NCBI RefSeq assembly: GCF_907165045.1
Contig: NZ_CAJRAU010000010.1
Coordinates: 62,001-126,000 of the forward strand
DNA: 64,000 bases
From: Dyadobacter linearis
GTDB lineage: Bacteria; Bacteroidota; Bacteroidia; Cytophagales; Spirosomataceae
Direction: 5' to 3'
Under the pieces are notes generated by a model. It searched no databases. It saw nothing but the letters and a program-made list of their open reading frames with translations, and was not told the origin of the DNA. The position numbers and the translations under genes are program-made. Positions 56,529 to 64,000 of this stretch are shown here, in pieces (position 1 is the first letter of the stretch; the number at the start of each line of letters is the position of its first letter).

Positions 56529-57872
56529 GTGCAACAAAAAGTAGTCATCTTGGGTGGTGGAGAGAGCGGTGTCGGCGCCGCTATTCTTGCGAAATCCAAG
56601 GGTTTTGAGGTTTTTTTATCAGATAAGGGAAAGCTTCACGATAGGTATATTGAAATACTTCGAAAGGAAGATATTGCATTCGAGCAGGAGCAGCACACCA
56701 CTGAAAAAATTCTGGATGCAGATCTGGTTGTGAAAAGTCCAGGGATACCAGATACAGTGCCTCTGATCGTTGCGTTGAGGGAAAAGTCGGTTCCCATAGT
56801 TTCCGAAATTGAATTTGCCGCAGGCTATACCAATGCACGGATCATCGCAATTACTGGTAGCAATGGAAAAACAACTACCACGCTACTTACCTATCATTTG
56901 CTCAAAAATGCAGGTTTGAAGATTGGGCTGGCTGGTAATATCGGCGATAGCTTTGCCTGGCAGGTAGCTACGCAGCAGCATGACTTTTATGTGCTGGAAA
57001 TCAGCAGTTTCCAGTTAGACAATATCTTAAATTTTCATCCCGAAATTACGGTTTTACTTAATATTACACCCGATCATTTAGATCGGTACGGATATGATTT
57101 TCAGAACTATATCAATTCAAAGTTCAATATTATTCAAAACCAGACCGACGAAGACTACCTGATTTATTTTAAAGAAAGTGAGGTAATTCAAACGGAGCTG
57201 GAAAAGAGAAATCCGCAGGTTCGAAGGGTGGAAATTTCTTTAAATGAAACAACGATTGAAGGAGCTTATCTCAGCGATGGAAAGTTGATTTCCACTATTA
57301 AAGGAGAAACTTTTGAGGAAGATTTTGACACCTTACCAATAAAAGGCCCGCACAATGCGATCAATGCAATGGCCGCAATTTCGGTCGCGCGCCTATTGAA
57401 TATTGACCATTTAAAAATCTGCGAGGGATTAAGATCATTTAAAAATGCTCCCCACAGGCTCGAAATTGTGGAAGTGATCGATGGCGTAACTTATGTAAAC
57501 GATTCCAAAGCTACCAATGTAGATTCCGTTTTTTATGCGCTCGGCAGTTTCAATCAGCCGGTGATTTTGATCGCGGGAGGAGTGGATAAGGGAAATGATT
57601 ATGCGCAAATCGAGGAGCTTGTACGTAATAAAGTGAAGGGTTTGGTAGTTCTGGGTAAGGGCCCTGAAAAACTGGTCAAGTACTTTTCGGGAATTGTTCC
57701 GGTCATTTTTGAGACTGAAAACATTCAGGAAGCGGTTGAGAAAGCGAGCGAATGGGCGGTAGATCAGGACGTTGTGCTTTTATCGCCGGCTTGCGCCAGT
57801 TTCGATTTGTTCAAAAATTACGAGGACCGGGGAGACCAGTTTAAAGCCGCAGTCAGAAATCTCGTCCATTAA
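56529..57872 (+). CDS. murD: UDP-N-acetylmuramoyl-L-alanine:D-glutamate ligase
   Basis: A 447-residue Mur ligase that adds D-Glu to UDP-MurNAc-L-Ala. N-terminal VVILGGGESGVGAAILAKSKG binds the UDP-sugar, AITGSNGKTTTTLL is the ATP P-loop, EISSFQLDNI is the middle block, and ATNVDSVFYALGSF with LLSPACASFDLF marks the C-terminal domain. The start is GTG (56529). It is the first gene of the division/wall operon in this window; no RBS or clear promoter is visible. Confidence 0.95.
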   Translation: MQQKVVILGGGESGVGAAILAKSKGFEVFLSDKGKLHDRYIEILRKEDIAFEQEQHTTEKILDADLVVKSPGIPDTVPLIVALREKSVPIVSEIEFAAGYTNARIIAITGSNGKTTTTLLTYHLLKNAGLKIGLAGNIGDSFAWQVATQQHDFYVLEISSFQLDNILNFHPEITVLLNITPDHLDRYGYDFQNYINSKFNIIQNQTDEDYLIYFKESEVIQTELEKRNPQVRRVEISLNETTIEGAYLSDGKLISTIKGETFEEDFDTLPIKGPHNAINAMAAISVARLLNIDHLKICEGLRSFKNAPHRLEIVEVIDGVTYVNDSKATNVDSVFYALGSFNQPVILIAGGVDKGNDYAQIEELVRNKVKGLVVLGKGPEKLVKYFSGIVPVIFETENIQEAVEKASEWAVDQDVVLLSPACASFDLFKNYEDRGDQFKAAVRNLVH

Positions 57873-57893
57873 AATACTAATCTGATTTAAGCA

Positions 57894-59063
57894 ATGGCTT
57901 CACCCAATATTGATCTTCTGAATAAAACCAGGGAAGACACACAAGCCTGGTTTGCAAAGAACCTGAAAGGTGACCCCTGGATCTGGGGCATTTGCATTAT
58001 CATGCTGCTTTGGAGCATCGTGGTAGTGTATAGTGCGAGTGTAAAAGATGCTTACAGCCAGATGGACGGAAATACGGAGTACTATCTGTATAAGCACGTG
58101 TTGCTGTGCGTATTATCTCTGGTAGTGATGTTTTTTATCCACCGGATTCCTTATATCAAATTCGTTTATGTAACCCGGCTGGCGGTCTGGAGCTCTATTT
58201 TGCTCCTGGTTTTCACAATGTTTTTCGGAACCTCGGTCAACGATGCGTCCCGGTGGATTGAAATACCTGTAATCGGCCAACGGTTTCAGCCTTCCGAATG
58301 GGCGAAAGTAGCCCTGATCGCACATTTGTCGCTGATTTTAGCGAGACATATTAAAGGCGGCTGGAATACGCGCGAGCTATTTATGGAGCCGCTTTCGCTG
58401 GTAGGTGTCGTTTGCGGACTTATTTTTACAAGTAACGTTTCCACGGCCGTCATGTTGGCGGGAATATGCTTCCTGCTGATGTTTGTGGGGAAAGTCCCTA
58501 TTCATTACCTATTGTTTACAGCATTAGGACTTGTATTTTTCGCAACCATCGCGATCCTCCTCAATTCTACCCAGAGAGCAGGAACTGCACAAAACCGGAT
58601 ATCCGCATTTTTTGATAAAGATGTTGTTGTGTACCAATCGCAGCAATCCTATATGGCGATGGCGCGGGGCGGATTGTACGGGGAAGGTGTAGCCAAAAGC
58701 CGGCAGCGAAGATTCCTTCCCGAACCTCAGAAAGACTTCATTTTCGCAGTAGCTGTGGAAGAATACGGTACAGTTGGCGGTACGATCCTCATTGTTTTGT
58801 ATCTCATATTACTCTATCGCGGGCTGAAAGCAATCGAAGCCACCAAGCGTCCATTTGGGGGGTTGCTATCTGCCGGACTCACGTTCATTGTCGTCAGCCA
58901 GGCCTTTTCGGCTATGGCTGTCACAGTCGGCCTGGTGCCGGTAACCGGACAAACGCTGCCGTTTTTTAGTCAGGGAGGTACTTCCTTATTATTCACGGGA
59001 ATGGCAATGGGGATGATCCTCAGCGTAAGCCGGGGCGAATTTGTGGAAGAGAAACGGATCTGA
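57894..59063 (+). CDS. ftsW: Peptidoglycan glycosyltransferase FtsW (SEDS family)
   Basis: A 389-residue membrane protein with about ten helices. SEDS landmarks are VVYSASVKDAY, FGTSVNDASRWIEIPVIGQRFQPSEWAKV, PEPQKDFIFAVAVEEYGTVGG and LPVTGQTLPFFSQGGTS-type (here LVPVTGQTLPFFSQGGTS). It polymerises septal glycan with a class b PBP and is the target of the division cascade. It sits between murD and murG as in the standard dcw order. Confidence 0.95.
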   Translation: MASPNIDLLNKTREDTQAWFAKNLKGDPWIWGICIIMLLWSIVVVYSASVKDAYSQMDGNTEYYLYKHVLLCVLSLVVMFFIHRIPYIKFVYVTRLAVWSSILLLVFTMFFGTSVNDASRWIEIPVIGQRFQPSEWAKVALIAHLSLILARHIKGGWNTRELFMEPLSLVGVVCGLIFTSNVSTAVMLAGICFLLMFVGKVPIHYLLFTALGLVFFATIAILLNSTQRAGTAQNRISAFFDKDVVVYQSQQSYMAMARGGLYGEGVAKSRQRRFLPEPQKDFIFAVAVEEYGTVGGTILIVLYLILLYRGLKAIEATKRPFGGLLSAGLTFIVVSQAFSAMAVTVGLVPVTGQTLPFFSQGGTSLLFTGMAMGMILSVSRGEFVEEKRI

Positions 59064-59064
59064 T

Positions 59065-60162
59065 ATGCCTAAAAAAGTGATTATTAGTGGCGGCGGAACC
59101 GGCGGACATATTTACCCGGCGATTGCAATTGCCGATGCATTAAAACAAAAAGATCCCGATCTGGAAGTGCTGTTTGTGGGTGCCCTTGGAAAAATGGAAA
59201 TGGAAAAAGTGCCGAGGGCCGGATATGAAATTGTGGGCTTGCCCATTGCAGGGATTAAAAGGGCACTTTCTTTGGATAATCTTGCATTGCCTTTCAAGAT
59301 GATCAATAGTCTGCTGAAAGCGAAAGACATTATCAGGGATTTTAAACCCGATGTTGCCGTAGGCGTAGGAGGATTTGCCAGCGGACCTTTGCTGATGATG
59401 GCATCGTATGAAGGTATTCCGATGTTAATTCAGGAGCAGAATTCTTATGCCGGCATTACCAATAAATTTTTAGGCAAAAAGGCGGCGAAAATCTGCGTTG
59501 CTTATCCGGGAATGGAAGGGTTTTTTCCGAAAGAGAAAATAGTTGTACTAGGCAATCCTGTGCGGAGTGATATTGTAGATGTTTCTTCCAAACGTCGCCA
59601 GGGTTTCGCACATTTTGGTTTACAGGAAGACAAAAAAACGCTATTTGTAATGGGCGGAAGCCTGGGCGCCAGATCGATCAATGAAAGTCTGCATGCCGGG
59701 TTGGCTCATTTCCTTGACCAGGGATACCAGATTTTATGGCAAACCGGGCGGACTTATATTGACACTGCAAAACTTGCGATCGAAGGTTTACACACAGATG
59801 CTATTAAAGCTTTTGACTTCATATATACCATGGACCTCGCCTACGCGATAGCGGATGTTGTAGTGTCACGGGCAGGCGCTCTCTCGGTTTCGGAACTTTG
59901 TCTGGCAGCCAAGCCGGCGATATTGATCCCGTTTCCGGCGGCTTCGGAAGATCATCAGACTAAAAATGCATTGGCGCTGGTAGATCAGGACGCGGCCTGG
60001 CTTGTGAAAGATGCGGCGGCTAAGGATGATCTTGTGCCGAAAGCATTGGAATTATTAGCTGATGTTGCGAAGCAGGAAAATCTAAAAACGAATATCAGAA
60101 AGCTGGCCAAACCTACCGCGGCTGACGATATTGCAGAAGAAGTATTGAAATTAATCAGGTAA
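59065..60162 (+). CDS. murG: UDP-N-acetylglucosamine:lipid I transferase MurG
   Basis: A 365-residue GT28 glycosyltransferase that makes lipid II. It shows IISGGGTGGHIYPAIAIADAL (about 5-25), GVGGFASGPLLMMA, MGGSLGARSINES and RAGALSVSELCLAAKPAILIPFP. The ATG at 59065 comes directly after the ftsW stop (1-base gap), so the genes are coupled. A longer TTG-initiated frame overlapping ftsW is less likely. Confidence 0.95.
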   Translation: MPKKVIISGGGTGGHIYPAIAIADALKQKDPDLEVLFVGALGKMEMEKVPRAGYEIVGLPIAGIKRALSLDNLALPFKMINSLLKAKDIIRDFKPDVAVGVGGFASGPLLMMASYEGIPMLIQEQNSYAGITNKFLGKKAAKICVAYPGMEGFFPKEKIVVLGNPVRSDIVDVSSKRRQGFAHFGLQEDKKTLFVMGGSLGARSINESLHAGLAHFLDQGYQILWQTGRTYIDTAKLAIEGLHTDAIKAFDFIYTMDLAYAIADVVVSRAGALSVSELCLAAKPAILIPFPAASEDHQTKNALALVDQDAAWLVKDAAAKDDLVPKALELLADVAKQENLKTNIRKLAKPTAADDIAEEVLKLIR

Positions 60163-60183
60163 TTAAAATTGACTTTACATACC

Positions 60184-61587
60184 ATGTCGTCTTCAATGAC
60201 CAATTGGAAATATATTTATTTTGTGGGGATCGGCGGGATCGGGATGAGTGCACTGGCCCGCTGGTTTAAGGCCAATGGTTTTGAAGTTGCAGGGTACGAT
60301 AAAACGATGACCCCATTGGTTCGCAGTCTGATGAGTGAAGGAATTGAGGTAACGCTTGAAGATTCTATTGAAACGATCCCACTTACTTTCCTCAAAGACC
60401 CTGATGAAACGCTGGTGATCTACACGCCGGCAGTGCCAGTGCAGCACCGACAAATGCTCCACTTTCGTGATACAAATTTCCTGATCCTGAAACGTTCGCA
60501 GGTACTTGGTATTTTAACCAAAAACCTGAGGACAATAGGGGTAGCAGGCACGCACGGGAAAACCACTACTTCTTCACTGGTTGCACATATTCTGAAACAT
60601 GCGCATGTAAACAGTACTGCGTTTTTAGGAGGCATTACTCAAAATTATGGGACTAACCTGCTACTGAATGAGCCTACCGAGCATTTGGAAGAGGTTTTTT
60701 GTGTCGTAGAGGCTGACGAATTTGACCGTTCTTTTCTGACACTTTTCCCAGAAATAGCAATAGTAACTTCCACCGATGCAGATCATCTTGACATTTATGG
60801 TAAGCACGAGGCGGTATTGGAATCTTTCCGGGATTTTGTTTCGCAGATCGATGAGGATGGTGTGCTTTTCATGAAAACGGGATTGCAGCTTTCAGGAAGT
60901 ACCAAAGCCGAAGTGCTTTCCTATTCACTGGATTCGGGCGTATTTCATGCCAGGAATATTCATATCCAAAATGCAAGATTCGTTTTTGATTTCGTGTATC
61001 CCGACGGTGTGATCGAAGATATTGCGATGAAAATTCCAGGCTATCATAATATTGAAAATTCCATTGCAGCCAGCGCAGTTGCTTTACATGTGGGGGTTTC
61101 ACCTGAGAAAATAAAAGAGGCGCTGGAGAATTATGGAGGAGTGAAGCGGCGGTTTGAATACCAGGTAGAGGAGGAAGGTAATGTGTATATCGATGATTAT
61201 GCTCACCATCCCGCTGAAATTGAGGCGTTTCTCTCGTCTGTAAAAGGTTTGTACCCGGGCAGGCACGTAACGGCCATTTTTCAGCCTCATCTTTTTACCA
61301 GAACCCGCGACTTTACAGAAGGTTTCGCAGAAAGTCTGTCTTTGGCTGACCGTCTTTTATTGCTGGAAATATATCCGGCTAGAGAGCTGCCAATTGAAGG
61401 GGTAACTTCTCAGATAATCCTGGAAAAGGTGCAATCTGAGGACAAGCAAATTATTTCTAAAGACAAAGTACTTAGCATTTTAGGAGAATTAAATACGGAT
61501 ATTGTGGTAACAATAGGGGCCGGAGATATTGATACTTTGGTCGAGCCCCTGGCGATCCAGCTGAGAAATCGGATTGTGAATAATTAA
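60184..61587 (+). CDS. murC: UDP-N-acetylmuramate:L-alanine ligase MurC
   Basis: A 467-residue Mur ligase that begins the stem peptide. YFVGIGGIGMSALARWF is the N-terminal Rossmann block, GVAGTHGKTTTSSL the P-loop, EADEFDRSFLTLFPEIAIVT the middle block and DDYAHHPAEIEAFL the C-terminal block. Starts at ATG 60184 or 60196 are both plausible. It follows murG by 21 bases. Confidence 0.95.
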   Translation: MSSSMTNWKYIYFVGIGGIGMSALARWFKANGFEVAGYDKTMTPLVRSLMSEGIEVTLEDSIETIPLTFLKDPDETLVIYTPAVPVQHRQMLHFRDTNFLILKRSQVLGILTKNLRTIGVAGTHGKTTTSSLVAHILKHAHVNSTAFLGGITQNYGTNLLLNEPTEHLEEVFCVVEADEFDRSFLTLFPEIAIVTSTDADHLDIYGKHEAVLESFRDFVSQIDEDGVLFMKTGLQLSGSTKAEVLSYSLDSGVFHARNIHIQNARFVFDFVYPDGVIEDIAMKIPGYHNIENSIAASAVALHVGVSPEKIKEALENYGGVKRRFEYQVEEEGNVYIDDYAHHPAEIEAFLSSVKGLYPGRHVTAIFQPHLFTRTRDFTEGFAESLSLADRLLLLEIYPARELPIEGVTSQIILEKVQSEDKQIISKDKVLSILGELNTDIVVTIGAGDIDTLVEPLAIQLRNRIVNN

Positions 61588-61612
61588 TAATAGCATTGTT
61601 AATATTACTAAG

Positions 61613-62389
61613 ATGTTACGTAAATTTGACTATTCACGGCTTTTGTTGAAACGTAGTTTGTGGCTTCTATTGCCAATTGCCGGAATAGGTATGGCGGAAA
61701 GCAAGCTTACTCAGCAACGTTGTACTAATCTGGTAATATCGATCAAAGGAGACTCGGGAGCCCGTTTTTTAGATCAAATGGATGTCCGGATGCTATTGAC
61801 AGAAAACGGGGGAGACCCCCTGTTGGGAAGCAGGCTGAAAGACGTTGCGATGAATGATCTGGAGCAACGGGTGAAACGGAACAGACTGATCAGAAAATGC
61901 CAGGTTTTCAGTGACCTTCGGGGTAATATAGTTGTTGAAGTAGAGCAGGAAAAACCGTTAGCGCGCTGGATTAATACTTCTGAAAATGGAGAAACGCGGA
62001 ATACGTCGGGATACTATATTAGCGATGAAGGCGTTTTTTTTCCTCTATCAGAAAATTATTCAGCAAGAACATTACTGGTTTCGGGCGCTTTTTTTAATGA
62101 GCCCGAAAAGTTACAGAACGCGAAGGGAGCGCCCGTCATGGACTTACTTCATTTTCTGAACACAGATCCATTCTGGAAAGCGCAGGTAACACAGCTGAAT
62201 GCAGATATTGATGGAGAAATTAGTCTGATGACTGTCGTAGGTGATCAGCAGATTGAATTAGGAACAGCGGAAGATTATCAGTCTAAATTTAAAAAGCTCA
62301 AAATATTCTACGACAAAGTATTGAGCCAGGACTGGAGCAGATTTAAAAGAATAAGTGTTAAGTTTCAAGATCAAATAGTTTGTGAATAA
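61613..62389 (+). CDS. ftsQ: Cell division protein FtsQ/DivIB
   Basis: A 258-residue bitopic protein with one N-terminal membrane helix (about 15-30) and a periplasmic POTRA/FtsQ domain (VISIKGDSGARFLDQMDV, LEQRVKRNRLIRKCQVFSDLRGNIVVEVEQEKPLARW region). It links early and late division proteins. Sequence conservation in FtsQ is low, so the call rests on position between murC and ftsA together with the POTRA-like pattern. It begins 25 bases after murC. Confidence 0.87.
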   Translation: MLRKFDYSRLLLKRSLWLLLPIAGIGMAESKLTQQRCTNLVISIKGDSGARFLDQMDVRMLLTENGGDPLLGSRLKDVAMNDLEQRVKRNRLIRKCQVFSDLRGNIVVEVEQEKPLARWINTSENGETRNTSGYYISDEGVFFPLSENYSARTLLVSGAFFNEPEKLQNAKGAPVMDLLHFLNTDPFWKAQVTQLNADIDGEISLMTVVGDQQIELGTAEDYQSKFKKLKIFYDKVLSQDWSRFKRISVKFQDQIVCE

Positions 62390-62404
62390 TAATTCACCTT
62401 TAGC

Positions 62405-63757
62405 ATGGCACACGAAAAAATTGTAGTTGGAGTTGATATCGGAAGTACTAAGATAGCCGTGATCGCAGCACAGGGAACGTCTTCCGGATCACGTCAGAAC
62501 AATATAGAAATTCTGGGTTTTAGTGAAGTACCCGTGCCTGTCGGAGCAGTAATAAATGGATCAGTTGAAAATATAAAACAGGTTGGCAGCGCAATCAGGG
62601 AAGCTCTTCAGGAAGCATCCTTGCGGTCAGACCTGGATATTGGCGTTGTAAATGTAAGTTTCAGCGGCACACACGTAAAAGTGACTTCGCAAAGCGACGG
62701 TGTAATTCGGCCTTCTGCATCATCAGGAGAGGAGGTTACACAACGTGATGTGGATCAGCTTGTTGATGATATGTACCGCGCGAAGATCGAACCGAATTAC
62801 GATGTGCTGCATGTATTGCCGATGGATTTCGTTGTCGACAATTCAATGGGTATCAAAGAGCCGGTCGGACGCACGGGAATCAAGCTGGGCGGTAATTTCC
62901 TGATTGTATCTGCAAATAACCAATCAATCCAGCGCACCAAGAAAAGCCTCGCAGACGCTGATCAGAATTTGAGATGTGATAAAATGGTACTGGGGCCGCT
63001 GGCTACCAGTCTTGCTGTTTTAACGGACAATGAAATAAAGGCCGGTATTGCATTGGTCGATATCGGTGATCATACTACGGATCTGATCATTTATCAGGAC
63101 CGCATTATCAGACATATTGCTACTTTCCCGGTAGGCGGCCGTCATATTACAAACGACCTGGCCCTGGGATGTAACATTCAATATGAGAATGCAGAGCAGC
63201 TCAAAAAGCAATATGGCGCTGCACTTTCTGCTGATATTCCCCTTAATATAGAGATCCTGGTCAACTACCTTGCTGGCAGACAACCAAAGCCGGTTTTGAA
63301 GAAGAATATTGCATTGATCATCGAAGCCCGGTTGAAAGAAATTGCCGCGATGGTATATGCCGAGATCATCAAATCCGGATATCTCGACAGGTTGATTGGC
63401 GGTATTGTGCTGACAGGAGGCTCAGCGAATATCGACGAAATAGAGTTATTATTTGAAAAAGTGACTGATATGTCCGTTCGGGTCGGTTATCCAGAAAATC
63501 TGGAAAGAACGGCCAAAGCTGACGCAGTGAGCAATTCTTCATTCAGTACAGCTATTGGTCTTGCCTGGGCGGGCCTGAAATCGATTGACCCGAGGGTAAA
63601 GTCTGTTTGTAAACCAGCTACTGCTCTTACAGCCAGCGTTGTTCAAAAAGAGAAACCCAAAGAAGTGAAGGAGCCTGTCAAAAAAAATGGCGGTACATTC
63701 TGGGATAATATCAATAATATTATTGGCAAAAAGGACGATAGTTTAGGCGACTATTGA
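62405..63757 (+). CDS. ftsA: Cell division protein FtsA
   Basis: A 450-residue actin-like ATPase that tethers FtsZ to the membrane. It shows VVGVDIGSTKIAVIAAQG (phosphate 1), GIALVDIGDHTTDLIIY (phosphate 2) and IGGIVLTGGSANIDEIE (adenosine motif). The SHS2-type insertion lies near 85-165. The C-terminal GTFWDNINNIIGKK is the amphipathic membrane-targeting helix. It precedes ftsZ by 16 bases. Confidence 0.96.
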   Translation: MAHEKIVVGVDIGSTKIAVIAAQGTSSGSRQNNIEILGFSEVPVPVGAVINGSVENIKQVGSAIREALQEASLRSDLDIGVVNVSFSGTHVKVTSQSDGVIRPSASSGEEVTQRDVDQLVDDMYRAKIEPNYDVLHVLPMDFVVDNSMGIKEPVGRTGIKLGGNFLIVSANNQSIQRTKKSLADADQNLRCDKMVLGPLATSLAVLTDNEIKAGIALVDIGDHTTDLIIYQDRIIRHIATFPVGGRHITNDLALGCNIQYENAEQLKKQYGAALSADIPLNIEILVNYLAGRQPKPVLKKNIALIIEARLKEIAAMVYAEIIKSGYLDRLIGGIVLTGGSANIDEIELLFEKVTDMSVRVGYPENLERTAKADAVSNSSFSTAIGLAWAGLKSIDPRVKSVCKPATALTASVVQKEKPKEVKEPVKKNGGTFWDNINNIIGKKDDSLGDY

Positions 63758-63773
63758 AAAATCAGCACAAGTT

Positions 63774-64000
63774 ATGATCAACTCAACCCCGGAGAAAAAA
63801 TTAAACACAAGCTTGCTGAAAGCTCTAGACCAAGATTACATCGTGAACGAAATTGTGAAAGACTTTCCAGCCACAGGCGAAGGTGAGCCTGCCATTATCA
63901 AAGTAATCGGAGTAGGTGGCGGAGGAAGCAATGCTGTTAATTACATGTTTGAGAAAAAAATCAAAGATGTAGAGTTTGCAGTTTGTAATACCGACCGACA
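63774..64000 (+). CDS. ftsZ: Cell division protein FtsZ (partial, 3' end outside window)
   Basis: The first 75 codons of ftsZ. After a variable N-terminal extension (MINSTPEKKLNTSLLKALDQ and about 20 more residues) comes the tubulin-like start IIKVIGVGGGGSNAVNYM, with the first GTP-binding loop, and EFAVCNTDRQ. FtsZ forms the division ring. The window ends within codon 76. Its position behind ftsA is canonical. Confidence 0.96.
   Translation, partial: MINSTPEKKLNTSLLKALDQDYIVNEIVKDFPATGEGEPAIIKVIGVGGGGSNAVNYMFEKKIKDVEFAVCNTDR

Overview
The window is chromosomal DNA from a Bacteroidetes bacterium, most likely order Cytophagales and close to Dyadobacter. This placement is inferred from gene content: GldB, DUF6089, DUF3078, DUF1573 and DUF4295 proteins, a L33-DUF4295-FtsY cluster, a degenerate-finger DksA, MscL and a Cytophagales-like L13 N-terminus. 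It also rests on promoters with the Bacteroidetes -7 element TAnnTTTG and on the near absence of Shine-Dalgarno sequences. Almost all sequence is coding. I see no rRNA, tRNA, CRISPR array, prophage or intact insertion sequence; the accessory signals are one toxin-antitoxin pair and a few palindromic intergenic repeats.

Layout, left end to 17.4 kb: ftsY (cut by the window edge), a DUF4295 gene and rpmG on the minus strand; a lipoprotein cytochrome c; gatB; a TlpA-like thioredoxin; an SDR protein; gldB; a solitary nuoH. A minus-strand ABC exporter-type module (LolD-like ATPase, His-rich FtsX-like permease, small secreted protein) follows, then two DUF6089 beta-barrel proteins, DUF2911, a trypsin-like protease, a PhyH dioxygenase, a YjjG nucleotidase, an ECF sigma factor with an overlapping small partner, and endonuclease III.

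17.4-36 kb: an FKBP lipoprotein; a minus-strand glycan cassette (aminotransferase, NeuD/PglD acyltransferase, PglC-type phosphosugar transferase) beside a fused alpha/beta 2-oxoacid dehydrogenase E1; DUF1573; an LptD-like protein; an amidase and an MCE protein; acyl-CoA carboxylase beta; a beta-hydroxyacid dehydrogenase-type oxidoreductase; an alpha/beta-hydrolase-SGNH esterase fusion; a ParD/ParE-type toxin-antitoxin pair; a DUF1338 dioxygenase; and proC.

36.2-43.0 kb holds the most unusual block. It is a three-gene operon with a transglutaminase-DUF2126 amidoligase fusion, a circularly permuted ATP-grasp/alpha-E fusion and a second transglutaminase. It looks like a peptide-bond-forming and tailoring system whose product is unknown.

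43.2-64 kb: pdhB, a DksA-like regulator, a palindromic repeat, sbcD, a polysaccharide deacetylase, an acyltransferase-KdsC-DUF2520 operon, a DUF1080 protein, a ribosomal block (rplM-rpsI, rpsB, tsf), a second ECF sigma factor, a DUF3078 barrel, mscL, and the distal half of the division/wall cluster: murD-ftsW-murG-murC-ftsQ-ftsA-ftsZ (ftsZ cut by the window edge). The proximal half of that cluster (mraZ to mraY) is not here.
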